DNA from: Oryzias latipes
Lineage: Eukaryota > Chordata > Actinopteri > Beloniformes > Adrianichthyidae
Length of the DNA stretch: 64,000 bases
Direction: 5' to 3'
NCBI RefSeq assembly: GCF_002234675.1
Contig: NC_019863.2
Span: 1,627,609-1,691,608 of the forward strand
Position numbers and translations under genes: made by a program
The notes under the pieces: model-generated
Seen by the model: the letters and a program-made list of their open reading frames with translations, nothing else
What the model was told of the DNA's origin: nothing
The model's database searches: none
In this document: piece after piece, positions 44,301-57,400 of the stretch
How the letters are laid out: each line of letters begins with the position of its first letter
Position numbering within the stretch: the stretch's first letter is position 1

Positions 44301-46931
44301 CATATTTGCAGGACTTCTTACAATTAAAAAAAATGATTACAAAGAATTTGTAATATTAATTTCTAAGCATTTAGAAGTTTTAGAACTCTGACATGTAATT
44401 TAAATTATTTAGAAAAGTCCAAACTTTTTTCTTTTTTTTGTTCTTTTTGAACTTAAATTTTATTCAGCCTTATACGAAAATCCAACATTTTCATCATATT
44501 GTATTTTTAGTCAACAATAGATTAACCCTAAAAAACAACAAAAACAAACAATCAATAGATTCACCCTATTGATTCATGTGACTAATCAATTTGGTGAATT
44601 TCTGCCTAATATTCATTGTTCTACTTTGAGAGTTGTGCAGTTTGGCAACATCACTGTCAATGCCATATTAGCTGTCAGTGATATGAAGCTGTAAATTTAA
44701 AGTATTGAGAGCACCAAACTCCGACTTGACCACGTTGATGATCATCTGCACAGGGCACATGTGCCGCACATGCGCCGCACATGCGCCTTGCTGAATGGAT
44801 ATTCTGGGACCGCCTGTTCACATGCATGCACTGCAGCAGTGACTTGACCTCACCAAGATGGCTGTGCTCTCCTCCCATGAGGAACCATGTGATGTCTCCT
44901 CTAGCGATCTACAGTCAGGACCATAAATATTTGGACAGAGACACATTCTGTCTATGTTTCTGTACATTACCACAGTGAAGTTTAAATAAAACAACTCAGA
45001 TGCCATTGAAGTGCAGACTTTCAGCTTTTATTCCATTCCTAATATTTGGTAGAAAACCCTTTGTTGGCAATGACAGCCTGAAGTCTTGAACTCATGGACA
45101 TCAGCAGATGCTGGGTTTTCTCCTTCTGAATGCTCTGCCAGGCCTTTACTGCAGCGGCTTTCAGTTGCTGTTTGTTTGTGGGCCTTTCTGTCTGAAGTTT
45201 AGTCTTCAACAAGTGAAATGCTGCTCAATTGGGTTAAGATCAGGTGACTGACTTGGCCATTCAAGAATATTCCACTTCTTTGCTTTAATAAACTCCTGAG
45301 TTGCTTTGGCTGTATGTTTTGGGTCGTTGTCCATCTGGATTATGAAACGCCGTCCAATCAGTTTGGCTGCATTTTTATTTTTTTTGTTTTTGTTTTTGGT
45401 TTTTACTTTTTTTTATTTTTTTATGGCTGCATTTTTCTGTTTTCTCAGCTTAACGATGGCTCCTTTCACCTGCATGGAGAGCTCCTTTGACCGCATGTTG
45501 TCTGTTCACAGCTAAATCTTCCAAATGCAGCACGAGTCCTCTAATCAACTCCAGGCCTTTTATCTGCTTCACTCATAATGACATAACAAGGGGAATTGCC
45601 CACACCTGCCCGTGCAATAGTATGGAAGTCAATTATCCAATTACTGACGACCCCATGAAATGAAGGGATTGTGTTTAAAAAATGCTTTAGTTTTTCACAT
45701 TTTTATGCAATCTTTTTGTTCAACCCATGGAATAAAAGCTGAAAGTCTGCACTTCAACGGCATCTGAGTTGTTTTATTTAAAATTCACTGTGGTAATGTA
45801 CAGAAACATAGACAGAATGTGTCTCTGTCCAAATATTTATGGTCCTGACTGTAACTCGTTGACCGTGACAGCCCATCAATCCCCCCTTTAAAAAAAATAA
45901 TAGTTCAATCCAACTTCTTCAGCAATTAGGAAGTGACATCACTGAATACCCATAATTCATAGTTACTATTGTCAAGCTCAACCTTTCAACTCGGTTACGA
46001 TATTTATTATTGTTTGGGGAAAAACATACCATTTTTTTGAAAAATATATTTCTTGTTTTCCTCATGCTATATGTAGCTCCATATTCTAGCCAAGGTGACA
46101 CCTTTTAGCTAAAATATTAAACTCCTTAAAAAAAACAGTTACGGTGAAAAATGTTTCTAATCATTTTTGGGATTTAATGTCTAAGGTGGGAAAACATATT
46201 TTCCAAGAGGTTTAAATAGTCTTTAATGTGATGTAATGTTAAGAAACACACCTTTTTTTTGGTCAAATTTTCAATCACCAGAGAACCCAATGTGCATCAA
46301 ATTCTGAAAATGGCCAATTTACTAAAATGTGCTGTTTTTTCCCCATCAAGCAACACTGCAGACGGCTAGAAGCAGCACGTACATGAACTGTGTAACTAAA
46401 TGCAAGCTCTTTACTGTATGTAGAAAACTGCAACAAAAGTATGGATCTCATCACGCTAGTATCGATACGTCACCAGATCGATACGGCCACCCCCAGCTTT
46501 TAGGTTACTGGAAGTGACTCTGTGTTTGCCTCTCTGAAGGGCTACAATAACAGTACCGGCATGGCTCTCGAGGCCTGCTTCACTCCAGACTCGCAGTTCG
46601 TTATGATCGGTAAGCTTCTGCCTCAGTTCCATTTTTGGAGACAAAGGTTGTGGGTTCACAAATACAGATGATTCGTGTCTGACGCAGGCTCAGAGGACGG
46701 GAGAGTTCACGTCTGGAGCACAGAGAGCGGGATGAAGGTGGCCGTGCTGGATGGGAAACATCCAGGACCCATCAACACTCTGCAGTTTAACCCCAGATTC
46801 ATGACATTCGCCAGCGCCTGCACAAACATGGTGAGTGACTCCCAAGGCTTTGACATTTCTTTGAACTCGCTAACCATTCTTTGCTCTGCTCTTTGCAGAC
46901 ATTTTGGCTCCCGTGTGATGAAGACCTGTAA
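38330..46931 (+). CDS. wdr82: WD40 protein WDR82 (SET1/COMPASS and PNUTS-PP1 subunit), complete, nine coding exons
   Basis: Nuclear WD40 adaptor that recruits SETD1A/B to Ser5-phosphorylated RNA polymerase II and also works in the PNUTS-PP1 termination complex. Coding exons: 38330-38490, 38569-38669, 38744-38810, 40404-40503, 41272-41388, 42974-43129, 46540-46609, 46688-46830 and 46899-46931. These total 948 nt, 315 residues plus TAA; human is 313. Diagnostic strings include [39 protein letters not shown]-type repeat starts, [37 protein letters not shown] and [13 protein letters not shown]. Exon 1 encodes the N-terminal blade strand, which closes with the last repeat. Compared from memory with the nearly invariant vertebrate WDR82, this copy carries many substitutions ([16 protein letters not shown], for example), so it looks like a fast-evolving teleost duplicate. 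All frames are intact, and an AATAAA lies at 47165. Confidence 0.95.
39085..39690 (+). repeat. Common teleost dispersed repeat in wdr82 intron 3
   Basis: Contains TGGAGCCTATCCCGGTCACA, CCCTGGACAGGTCGCCAG, TCACACCTAGGGACAATTTA, GGACGGTGGGAGGAAGCC and, at the far end, TGCTAACCACTCC. It is duplicated internally (GTACAATCTAGAG near 39550). Same family as 11690-12115. Confidence 0.6.
40732..41155 (+). repeat. Dispersed repeat with tRNA-like B box, copy 1
   Basis: Roughly 420 bases shared with 41852-42256 in direct orientation. It contains GGTTCGATACCCGGCTCT, which matches an internal RNA polymerase III B box (GGTTCRANNC), and a 3' part with CATTTTCATTCAGC. A clear A box was not recognised. It may be a tRNA-derived SINE. 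It lies in wdr82 intron 4. Confidence 0.65.
41852..42256 (+). repeat. Dispersed repeat with tRNA-like B box, copy 2
   Basis: Direct copy of 40732-41155, in wdr82 intron 5, with the same GGTTCGATACCCGGCTCT core. The two copies bracket exon 5. A third, 3'-only copy lies at 52741-52866. Confidence 0.65.
42565..42758. mobile_element. TTAA MITE family, copy B
   Basis: Inverted relative to copy A. It begins CCCTTGTGCTGTCTTATGGG and ends CACAAGATAGCACATAGG before TTAT. The interior (ACCAGTGAAGATCACAAATC) is the same as in copies A and D. It lies in wdr82 intron 5. Confidence 0.7.
43765..44015. repeat. Dispersed repeat shared with twf2 intron 3
   Basis: About 250 bases, nearly identical to 51838-52085 (shared GGTTGCTGAGGTGTAGAGGT and CCTGTCCCCACCAACCAA). 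No coding content or terminal repeats seen. Confidence 0.75.
44912..45851 (-). mobile_element. Tc1-type transposon with long inverted repeats, dead transposase
   Basis: It begins CAGTCAGGACCATAAATATT and ends with its complement, flanked by TA (44910-44911, 45852-45853). The inverted repeats are nearly identical for about 125 bases. Minus-strand translation gives [20 protein letters not shown] and [12 protein letters not shown], the D34E region of a Tc1 transposase, interrupted by a stop and a T-rich expansion. It lies in wdr82 intron 6. Confidence 0.85.
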
Positions 46932-47164
46932 GGAGCCCCAACATCTTCCTCCCCTGCTCTGAGGTGGGACATGCTTATGGTCACGGCTCTTACCTTCACC
47001 ACCTGAGCAGTTATACTGGAAGAAACCTCCTTTAAATGTAACATTTTATTTGAAAGGTTTGGTCAAGTTTGACTTTTATGGACTGTTTTTAAAGAACTTC
47101 AGTTGACATCTATCTGATTTTTTTCTACTGCCTACAATGTGATTAATTATTTACAAGTTTTAAA

Positions 47165-47170
47165 AATAAA
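47165..47170 (+). terminator. wdr82: Poly(A) signal of wdr82
   Basis: AATAAA 234 bases after the TAA stop of wdr82, followed by T-rich downstream sequence. It is the first canonical signal after the stop codon, giving a 3' UTR of about 250 bases. Confidence 0.6.
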
Positions 47171-48457
47171 CCATTTTCCTAAAGAAATTTTTTTGGCTCT
47201 CAATTGTAGCAAAATTTTCAGTAGTTACTCTATTGTCACATTATGGTAAAGATCCTTGCAGTCCACCAATCTACATCACTTATGCAGTTAGGGTTGTAGA
47301 CGCATGTTATGTCTGCAAACTGGTCAAAGCAACCCCACCCTCATCCAACAGTGGCTGGGATAGGCTCCAGCATCCCCGTGACCCCGGCAGGGATGAGGCA
47401 GGTTTAGAAAATGGATCAATGGATGGATGAAACAGACAGACGGATGGATCAACAGTTGAACAACTTTTTTGATCTTTATGAGCAGTATTTCTGAATATAG
47501 ACTGAAGGCCAAGGGTAAAAACAGATGTTCATACCCATACAGGAAGCCCTGTGAAGTGTTGTGCGTCTGTGTGAGTCTGTGCCTGAGCATAAGCTCATGG
47601 TGTCTCCCTGCAGCAGAGCAGAGGGGTGGGAGCCATGTTGAATAATGTATAGATGCTTGGGTTGTGGACTCATTGGGAGTGAATAATGGATGATCCCATC
47701 ACGGGTACCCACTTATCTTTCTCTCACCCACATCAGCTATGCGTGTGTGGAGGGGGAGCGCGCACACAGCGTTGGAAGCATTAAGTGTTTACAGTTTTAT
47801 CCGCAAAGCTTTATCCCGTCCTCAGTCATGTAAATACCAGAGCTCAGCAAAGTTCAGTGATATCGTAAACTTCGGGAGCTGCAGCGTTTGCTGACATGTC
47901 CAGTGGAATTGAAGGAGTTGCTCAGGAGAGCGACCTTTTACGCCACACAATTACTGATCAGATACAAAAGGTGTTTTGATCACAGCAGCCTGGGAACAGT
48001 GTTGAAATGCGGCGCTCAGACTCTGGCCTGGTGTCACATTTCTGGGCTGGAATTTGAGATCACACAGTTGCGTCTGCCTGAAAGAGTGATAAAATGTCTT
48101 CACACCGGCAGCATCGGCGAACGTTGAACCCTTCTGTTGTGATCCGAGGATGTGGACAGGCGCACGGTTCAGCGGGGAACAGTGTGCGACCTGCTGAAGC
48201 TCCCCCCGCCACTGCTGCGGTCATTGATACGCAGAGGGCTTTAGATCGGTGGCTGCTTTGGCATATCCTCTGACAGATACGTTATTACTCATCAGCCACA
48301 GTTCCGCAGATTGTATTTCAAGTGTTGGGAAGCTCCTGAGTGGCTCAGGAGGCGTTTATGTCACGGGTCCGTCTGCCTCAGAGGAGAGTCCGGCTGAGTG
48401 CTGACCGAGAACACACCTGAACGTCATCGTAAAGCAGTGAAGACCGACAGCCAAAAA

Positions 48458-51400
48458 ATGTCCCACCAAACTGGAATTGATGGTAAGCGTGTGCCACGGA
48501 GCAGTCTTTGCTAGAACCATTAACCCTTGTGTTATCTTGTGGGGTCCAGATGACCCCACTCCCAACGTTGGCACGTTAACATTGGGAGTTGGGTCATCTA
48601 GACCCACTAGACAGTGCTCTGAACCTTTTTTCTTCAATGATTTGTGATCTTCACTGGTGTCCATGGATTACATGAAATCTTTCCACCTTTATCCACCTTT
48701 GTCATGGTAGGGAGAACACGTCAATGGAAGGGGGGGTCATCTGGACCCCACAAGATAACAAGGGCTAAAGGGGCTTTTAATGACTTTAGGAAAACCTGTA
48801 ACCTGTGACATTTTTGTTTGACGTTTTGTGTTTTTACTCAAATTTCTAACCTTATTTATCATGGAATTTGATCACAAACCTCTTCCATGAATGAGGGATT
48901 TAAAACAACCGTGTGATCAGTTGAATTGTTTTATTTAATTTAAAAACTGGTTACAGCAATGAATATACATAGAAAGGTGTGTGTGTGTGCGTGTGTTTAA
49001 TGGCATTTGGTAACTGGAGCAGTTGACGGAAGCGTACCTCTCTCACCTTTCTCACCTGCTCTTCCATCATTTATGAGGCTGCTGTGTTTGGTAACCATGG
49101 TGAGACAAGAGGGAGGTGGTAGGTCAAATAAGTAGTTTCTGTGTAATAAATTTACTGTTTTTTTAAATTATGATCTGTAATTAATTCATCTTGATTTTCT
49201 GCTTTTAGTCTAATTTAATAATTGCTGTAAAATTCCTCATTTTGAGGGATTTTCAGTGAAATTGGTGACATTGTGGCACAGTAGAAGATCAAAATACAAC
49301 TGAAAAAGTGACTATGATATTTTTTATTAAAACAGATTTTCAATCTTTACTGATACACCACTGAAGGTTTTTTTTTATCTTAAACAATTAAGAAATAAAT
49401 CAAAATGTAATGAAAAAAAACATCAGGTCCAGAGTGCTTTAATTCAACACATCAAAAAACATTAGGAAGCCTTTCTGAGCAATCCAGAAAACACTGACAC
49501 GATAACGTATCTTGTTCTACGGTTGAGCACAACAGCCAACAGTAAAAAAGACCTGAGTGATTTTATAGTTTCCTGTAAGCCATTTGGTGAATTTGATCAT
49601 TTTGAAGACTGGAATGCAGCAGAAGAGAGCCGAGAATCTAAGAAGATGAAGTTTTGTTTCTTTGTTGTGACTGGACGAAAACAAGCAGGAAGAGGTGAAT
49701 TTTCCCTCTGAAATAATGCAACAATCATTGATATTTAGAATTTAGCACTTCTCTCCGCTGCTGCAGAGTGAGGTAGCTGCAGACTCTGTAGGCGTTGCCA
49801 TGACAACATATATCACCACGAATCAAATAGTCTACTTTTTGAAAAAAAAAATTATTAAAACTTAAAAATATAACAAGATTAAAGTACTAGTAATTGATTA
49901 AATATTTGTTTATTTTTGTAAGTGACCATAGTATGAGCGGGAAAATGTCCTTCAAGGGTGTCCATCATCAAAAATGATGGGACTTCCCGGAAGCAAGTGT
50001 CCAATGTGATCAGGCCTGCGCCTCATCTTTTAACTTATGATAACGGACAATTCGTCAGGAATGATCCCTTACACAACGGAAAATAGTTATAAAATAAAAA
50101 TTCGATTAATATGATTTTTTTAAAAATAACAGGGTAATTTGTCTGTGATTAATTAATTGCGATTAATATTTTAATTTGTCACCACTTAATATTTGTATTG
50201 ATTTATTAAAGGGACAATGCATACAAACAACTGTGTGGAGTTCTCTAAAATAGAGAAACACTGTAAAAATGCAGGATTGTAGCCTTAGCTAATTTTGATC
50301 GTCTGTCCCGTGCTGACCATGACCAGCCACCAAGAGACTGTAGATGAAAGAAAATAAATATAATAATAATACATTTCCCTCTTGGGCTTTTGAAATTTTG
50401 GAAAGAAGTAATTCTTTTTGCTTTCTGTCGTTTTGAAGACAAAATGTGTCAATTTTTTTTTTCCTGAAGCAAAGCCCCAGATTCTTCATGAACATCAAAC
50501 ACCCATCAAACGTTTGACTTTCCCTCTGACCTGATTCCTTCAGCAACGTCTGAATTGAAGGACTTCCTGGCGCAAGCGAGAGGAGGATCCATCCGAATCA
50601 TGAAGATTATCATCAGAAACGGTAAATGTCTATTACTAGCATAAATGTTACAAAGCTTAAAATCATAACCTACTCAAATTAGCAAAGATTTAAAAAAAAA
50701 AAAGGGTTTTTTTATTCCCACCTGGTTATCTGAGGATACATAACCTCTTTTTGTGATAGTAAAACCTGTCCAACACAAAACCCTTCAGCTCTCATCTGCT
50801 TGCTCAGTTGTTGGACAGAACAAGTAAAAAAAAAAAAAAAGAATATATATTGCCTGTTCATTTATACAAACTAAGGAGCTGGAAGTAACTCCTCATCTTT
50901 GTTGTTCTACGGCCCAGAGGAGTTGGTTCTAGACTCATGCAGGGAGCCGGTCCACAGCTGGGAGAAGGACTACGACCAGTTTCTGCTACCTCTGCTCACA
51001 CCGCAGCAGCCGTGCTACATCCTCTACCGGCTGGACTCCAAGAACTCGCAGGGATACGAGTGGATCTTCATCTCATGGTCTCCTGATCACTCACCTGTAC
51101 GTGTGTTTCATGGTCGGTAACAAAACCCCGGTGTTTTCCATCAGTTAGACCGTTTTTAGGAATCCTATAGGACGTTTGGGTTCAACCTTACAGGTGAGAT
51201 ACATAAAGTTTTCCTGCTGTCTCACCTCAGCTGATTTTTACTTCAGTGCCAACACGCGACCTTCACCCCTGACCTGTGATGTACACCTTTCAACACCCTT
51301 ACATCTCTGCCCTGAAGGTGGTTAGCAGTTTAAATCCTCTTTTCAGAACAACACACAAATATATCCCTTCAATTGATAAAGATTCTTGAAAAAGTCTCAC

Positions 51401-54400
51401 TAAAGTAATCATTCACATAACCCAACATTAATGTGCCTCCAAGGCACATTAATGTTGGGAGGGGGGGTCATCTGGAACCCACAAGATAGGGGTTAAAGTG
51501 TCAGGGTTCTGACTTTTTCCTTAATAAAGAGAAAAACCACACAGGAGATGAGAACTTTTGCTAGACTTCTGCAGAAGGAGAATCGGTCTGTGACAGCGCG
51601 AACTGTCACAGAGGAGTTCTGCCATCCTAGTGCATGGAGCCTTCTTTTATTGAAAACTGAAGGTTGCAGACATGAATGTGGGTCATTTAATCAGAAACAA
51701 CAAGAACATCATATTCTCGTATAATCAGAACTTTTCAGGTCATTGTTTTCTTACTGAAAGATAGAAATGAGACTAACATTTTATAGAGGTTATAGTGTGC
51801 AAGCAAATGATAATTATTTAACTCTAACAAAAGCACACAAAAATAGTGAGAAAATTATGTTTTGAAAAATTTCATGGGTTGCTGAGGTGTAGAGGTCAGC
51901 CAAATGAGCCTGTCCCCACCAACCAATGTTACTTTTTCACTGAATGCAAAACTGATAAAAATAGCCAATAACCACATTTTTTCTGCTGACGTGACAACTT
52001 GCCTATTTAGTTTCACTTAAATAAAATAAATATTAAAAATACATGAATCTTTATAAAAATTGCACCATTTAATCATTTAATCGTGTATTTTCAACATAGC
52101 AGGTGGTCATTTTAAAAAATTGAAAAACAATAAACGAGTTATTCTGACCATAAAATTGAAATTGAAAACTAGCTAAACTTTTCCCACCAAAGGCTTCATG
52201 GAAGCAGCCATTTTGAATTGAGCAGGAAAAGCCCTCCTGCTGCCCCTAGTGGAAAGATGATGAACTACAGAGCAGAAAACATGGACCAAGTTATACACTG
52301 TGGCTTTTTAAGGAATGTTTTGATCATGCTAATGAGACACGGGTCTCAGAAAAGGCTGTATTGAATATATGAATGGCCAAAAAAAGAGGGTAAAAACTGT
52401 TTTACTCATCATGGGTGCTCTAAATTAACTTTGTTGGTTACTAGCTAACCGCCAACATCCAAAGTCTACCAGGCAAATTTGATTTCTAAAAGCTAAACTT
52501 TTCTCTTAAAAAATAATTTATGTATTTATAAGCAAACCAGTGATTCCCTTTATTTATAAAGTTTCAGTTAATGATTGTTGTCTCGCAAAAACAAAATTAA
52601 TAATAATTGAAAGTGTTGTCTTATGTCAGGTTTTATAACATTACAGAAATGTAGTGTAATTTTAACTGAAGACACTTGGGATCTCTGAACCTTTATATGA
52701 ACACATAGGTTTTTTTTTAATGCATTGACTTACTTTATCTACAAGCATTACACATCTTTTTACTTTTTTGTGCCAATTATTACCCTTTAAGTTTCATTTT
52801 CATTCAGCAATATAGCATTCAAGCCTGCATTTTCTTTTGGAAATGCAGCTCCTTCTAGTTTAAAATGATTTTTGATATAATATTTATGGAAGCGTGATGG
52901 GTTCAAATAAACAAAAGAAGGTCACCTTTTTTTTATTAAATGCAGTATGCTTTTACTAAGATTAAGACTAGTGATAGACAACAAAATAATTACTTTAATG
53001 TTGTTTTTTCCCCAAAAAATGTCATGCATAGACAAAACAGCACAAAATGAAATATGGGCAATGTTTTGCATTTTAGTGTGTTTTCACAGGTCAGTGTGTA
53101 ACAAGGGAGTACCGGTATGTGTTTTTGTCACGTGGCTTTTGTTGGCTGAGGTCAGTGTGAGGTCAGCACTAGAAATTACCAACGCACCTAAAGGCAGCAA
53201 TAGTGAGCTCTTAAACGACTTATGTTATCCTCTTTTTAAACCTTTTGCAGTAAACCATATCCTTTTAAATGAAAATATATTACCTTTGGCACACAGAAGC
53301 ATTATTTTTTAAAATTGAATATGAGTTATTTCCCAGAGTTTTTTCCAAACCACAAGTAAGATGACTTGAGGCACCGACTTTTGCTCTTTGTGGGTGTCGC
53401 CCATTTCATGACGTCAACCAATTGGCTGTAAAAAAAAACATGGACAGCTCAATCCCTCCCTTCTCATGTTCCCATACAGGAAGTACCATTGCTTCCTGAT
53501 ACGGGCGCCGCCATGTTGAAACCAGTCGACGGTGATTGGTCTGAGTCCCGCTGAGTCATCGTATCAATGGCGATGGCGACAGTAGCTGCCATAGGGATTT
53601 TGCCTCATTTCGCGAGAGCCGAAGGCAAGGCCAAATCCGTGCGTGACGCCACACCTCGATTCGTCCATTGTTTTTGCACTCTATGCATCAACCTAGAGCC
53701 GGCCTTGGCAGCGTGTCTGAGTCTCGCTCACGAAGAAAAACAACAATTAAAATAAAAACATCGCTGTGCATAGAGTACTGGTACATATAAAATGAAAGCT
53801 AGCTCTGTGGAGAAAGTGGGTGTGTGTGTTGTAAGACAAAATCCATCCTCCTCTTTCCTCAAAAACAGTCCCTCACCCTGTCATGTAGATTATGGCGTTT
53901 CAGTTCAGTCAAGAAGTCCTTTTCTATTCCCTCATCAGTGCTGAGAGCCCAGTCTGTCCAGTTGTGTTTCTGCGTAGGTTTGAATTTGTTTTAGAGACGA
54001 AAAATGTCCGCTCGACAGACGCAGTGGACACGGGGACGGTCAGCGCCAAACACACAAATCTGTACGGCTGCTTCATGATTCACTCAGATTTTTCTGATGA
54101 AGGAAGTCGAGGAGATCAGTGGGAGATTTTCCTGCTAGATCCTCCATGGATACATTACAGTCAGTCTGTTTTTAACTGATCACAAAGTGTTCCGTGGCTC
54201 TGTGTCAAACTGGACAAGGCTGCATTTGACTTCCTGAAACTTCTGTCCAATCAGAAGGTCTGAATACCGTGACGCTGCCTTAGCCTGCTAGAAGGCCCTG
54301 CTGACACCAACTCAGAATCTGATTGGTTGAAGGAAATGAATGACCGACATTGATTTTGCATCACAGGACCCTCACAACTCATGGTGAAGGCCCTTATCCT

Positions 54401-57400
54401 GCCTGGCAACAAAGGACAGCTGAAATACGATTGGTTAAATGCTCCAATGTGAAAATACATGTCTGTCTGGAAGCAGCATAACCATCATAAAGACAATAAA
54501 AGGAAAAGGACAGACCATGTGGAATGATTTAATGAGGATGTGCTGACAAAATATAATTAACACGTGATTCAGATATTTTTAGGCCTTCACAGAAGGCCTT
54601 GAAGGCCCTGACACCCCACCACTGATGTGATAACTGTTTTTCAAATCAACTTTAGTAACACGGTAATGAAGTTTGTTTTTGTGCTCTGTTGCGCCGCAGG
54701 TCAGGCAAAAGATGATGTACGCTGCCACCCGTGCCACACTGAAGAAGGAGTTTGGAGGAGGCCACATCAAAGACGAGATGTTTGGTACTGTTGAGGTTTG
54801 TGAAATCCCTGCAGTAGACTGAGCTGTGGATCCATCAGCTGTGCCTGTGAACGCTGTGGTCTCTGTGTTTGCAGGATGACCTGTGCCTCCAGGGTTACCT
54901 GCGACATAAGTCCTCCTGCTCGTCTCCAGCTCCACTGACAGCGGCTGAGCAGGAGCTACAGCGAATCAGAGCCACAGAGGTGTGCATGAACACCTTAGTC
55001 CCCCCCCCCCCCCCCCCCCCCCCCATACATCCATGACTGCTTTTGAGCCACTTGTGCTTATCTTTTTTTTTTTCCTTCACCCTTTTCCTGTAGGATAAAG
55101 TGGTGTGGGTATGTTCCTTTTTTACATAAAAGAAAAAATGTTTGCATGTCTGTGAAAAAAGCTGAGCGGAAGTTCCTCCTTTGACCTCAGGACGAGCGCA
55201 GACGGATTGGGACTCCCACAGCCCGGGCGAGGGTCTGTCATGTTCAATGCTCGTTCTGCTCATTCTCTTGAACTGTGAGAAGGGCAGAGTAACAGGACTG
55301 TGTGTTTTCCCCTGCAGGTCACTATGGAATTTGGCTTAGATAAGAGAGCGCAGACTCTTCAGGGTCTGTCATTTCCTTTACAAGACGAGGCCAGACGAGC
55401 TCTGCAGCAGCTGAAGCTCAAACGCATCAACTACATCCAGCTGGTGAGCCATATCTGCACTTGAACATGAGAAGCCTGGAGCACAACAAACGTTCAGATC
55501 AAACATTTGAAACAGAATCACAGCGAAGCATGCTGGCGTGTTGTGTGTTGCAGAGGCTGGATGTTGAGAAAGAGACCATCGAGCTGGTTCACACCAAACC
55601 AACAGAAATCCACGAGCTTCCCTTCAGGATTCCCACAGATTCCCCAAGATACCACTTCTTTGTCTTCAAACATTCCCACCAAGGCCAGCGGGATGAGGCT
55701 CTCGGTAATCCAGTCTACAGCAAACACGAGTAACAGAAACTTTCTTTATGAGTTTCTCTGTTGCCAGTTTTGAACTGATCTTTAAAGTCCCACCCCGATC
55801 ATCTTTTGATCTTTTCCAGTGGTCTTCTAGTTAGGGTTATGCCGTTTTTAGCTAATGGCAAGTTAACGTGCCTCCTAGGCTCTTTTATGTTGGGAGTGGG
55901 GTCATCTAGACCCACTAGACAGTGCTCTGAACCTTTTTTCTTCAATGACTTGTGATCTTCACTGGTGTCCATGGATTACATGAAATCTTTCCACCTTTAT
56001 CATGGTAGGGAGAACACGTCAATGTAAGGGGGGGGTCATCTGGAGCCCACAAGATAGCACAAGGGTTATAGGACAGTGAATCTCGTCTTTGGATTTCATT
56101 CAGTTGCAAATGTTTTACTCCTAACATGTTTTTAAAGGTACATTTGTTTGTGTTGTTGTGTAGTCTTGAACGGCCAAGTGATGGAATAGCCGGTCATCTT
56201 TTTTGTAAACCTCTTCATCACGGCGTCTTCCTCTGTAGGGGCTTCCTAAGATGTTTGCTGCATCGGAACTTTGTGTTGCTTTTAGGAGAGTGTTGTTGTC
56301 CCTGTGAAAGACAGGAAGAGTTTTGTCATCCTTTGCTAAACCTCACAACTTTTCTGCTGTTATGTTGTTAGTAGAAAAATACAAAACTGAATGTGGAACA
56401 CCATATTGAAAACATTTATACGTTTCTTTTGTTGTTATGTATCTACATTGATCCTTTTTTTATTTTTAATCAAAATGTTCACAGTTTTAGGATCTGTGGG
56501 ATTTTCTTCTTATTGTTTTTTAACCAGGAAATACTCAGTGGGTCAAAACTTATATGACCAGATGAGCCAAATGTTATCAGCATGATTTAATAGATGTTTG
56601 ACAAATATATGGTATCAATTATGTAATGTGTTTCTACATCATTCATATTGTTCAGGCAGTCAGTTTAGCTCTGAACTGGAAGCTTAAGTGAGTTTGTGCT
56701 CATTTTGGTTTGAATGGAGAAAGAAAAGCCACAAAATTCCCGCCTTTTGGTGTATTTCAGAGGCGTTCCCAGCGGTCTTTTAATTATGTTGCTTTTAGCC
56801 GAGATCTAAAAACCTGTTGTTATCTGGTACAAAGTTTCAGCAGAGCAGAGGGAATTGTTGGCATGGAGCAACCCCGCCTCGCTTCCCATCACCCATAACT
56901 GGGCTCTCTGTTTACAAGCTCTCCCACTAGCTTACAGCCCCTCACAGCCTCAACCTGACATTACTGGTGCAACAAAAATGCAATCAATAATGGAATTTTA
57001 GATCCAAATATCAACTCAGACAAAGAAAACAAAGACGTACATGCAGATACAGTCATCTACAAGTGATGCATCAGAAAGGAGCAGAGCCCGCCCAGCGTAT
57101 TTTCTTTTATCACAGATACACTCCTTTTCAAACTGTGTTTTGGTCTGCTCCTGATTCACAGCGATTTGAATAAAGAAACACCCAGAAATGCTATTTTGAG
57201 CTTAATTTTCTTTCTACATGTCCTCCATCATAAAAAAAACACCATAAGAAGCATTTCCATTGGATTGGGTCTTTTATGAGTGTTGAAGTCACTGTAAAAC
57301 TCATCTGTTCTTGTCTTTTCCAGTGTTCATATACTCAATGCCCGGATACATGTGCAGCATCAAGGAGCGGATGTTGTACTCCAGCTGCAAGAACAGGCTA

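Noticed and set aside
52947-53312. 121-codon plus-strand ORF in twf2 intron 3
   Set aside because: A/T-rich composition, no family resemblance, and it sits among dispersed repeats.
54895-55263. Minus-strand ORF with a glycine run
   Set aside because: Antisense of twf2 exon 5 and of the poly-C run; the glycines come from the homopolymer.
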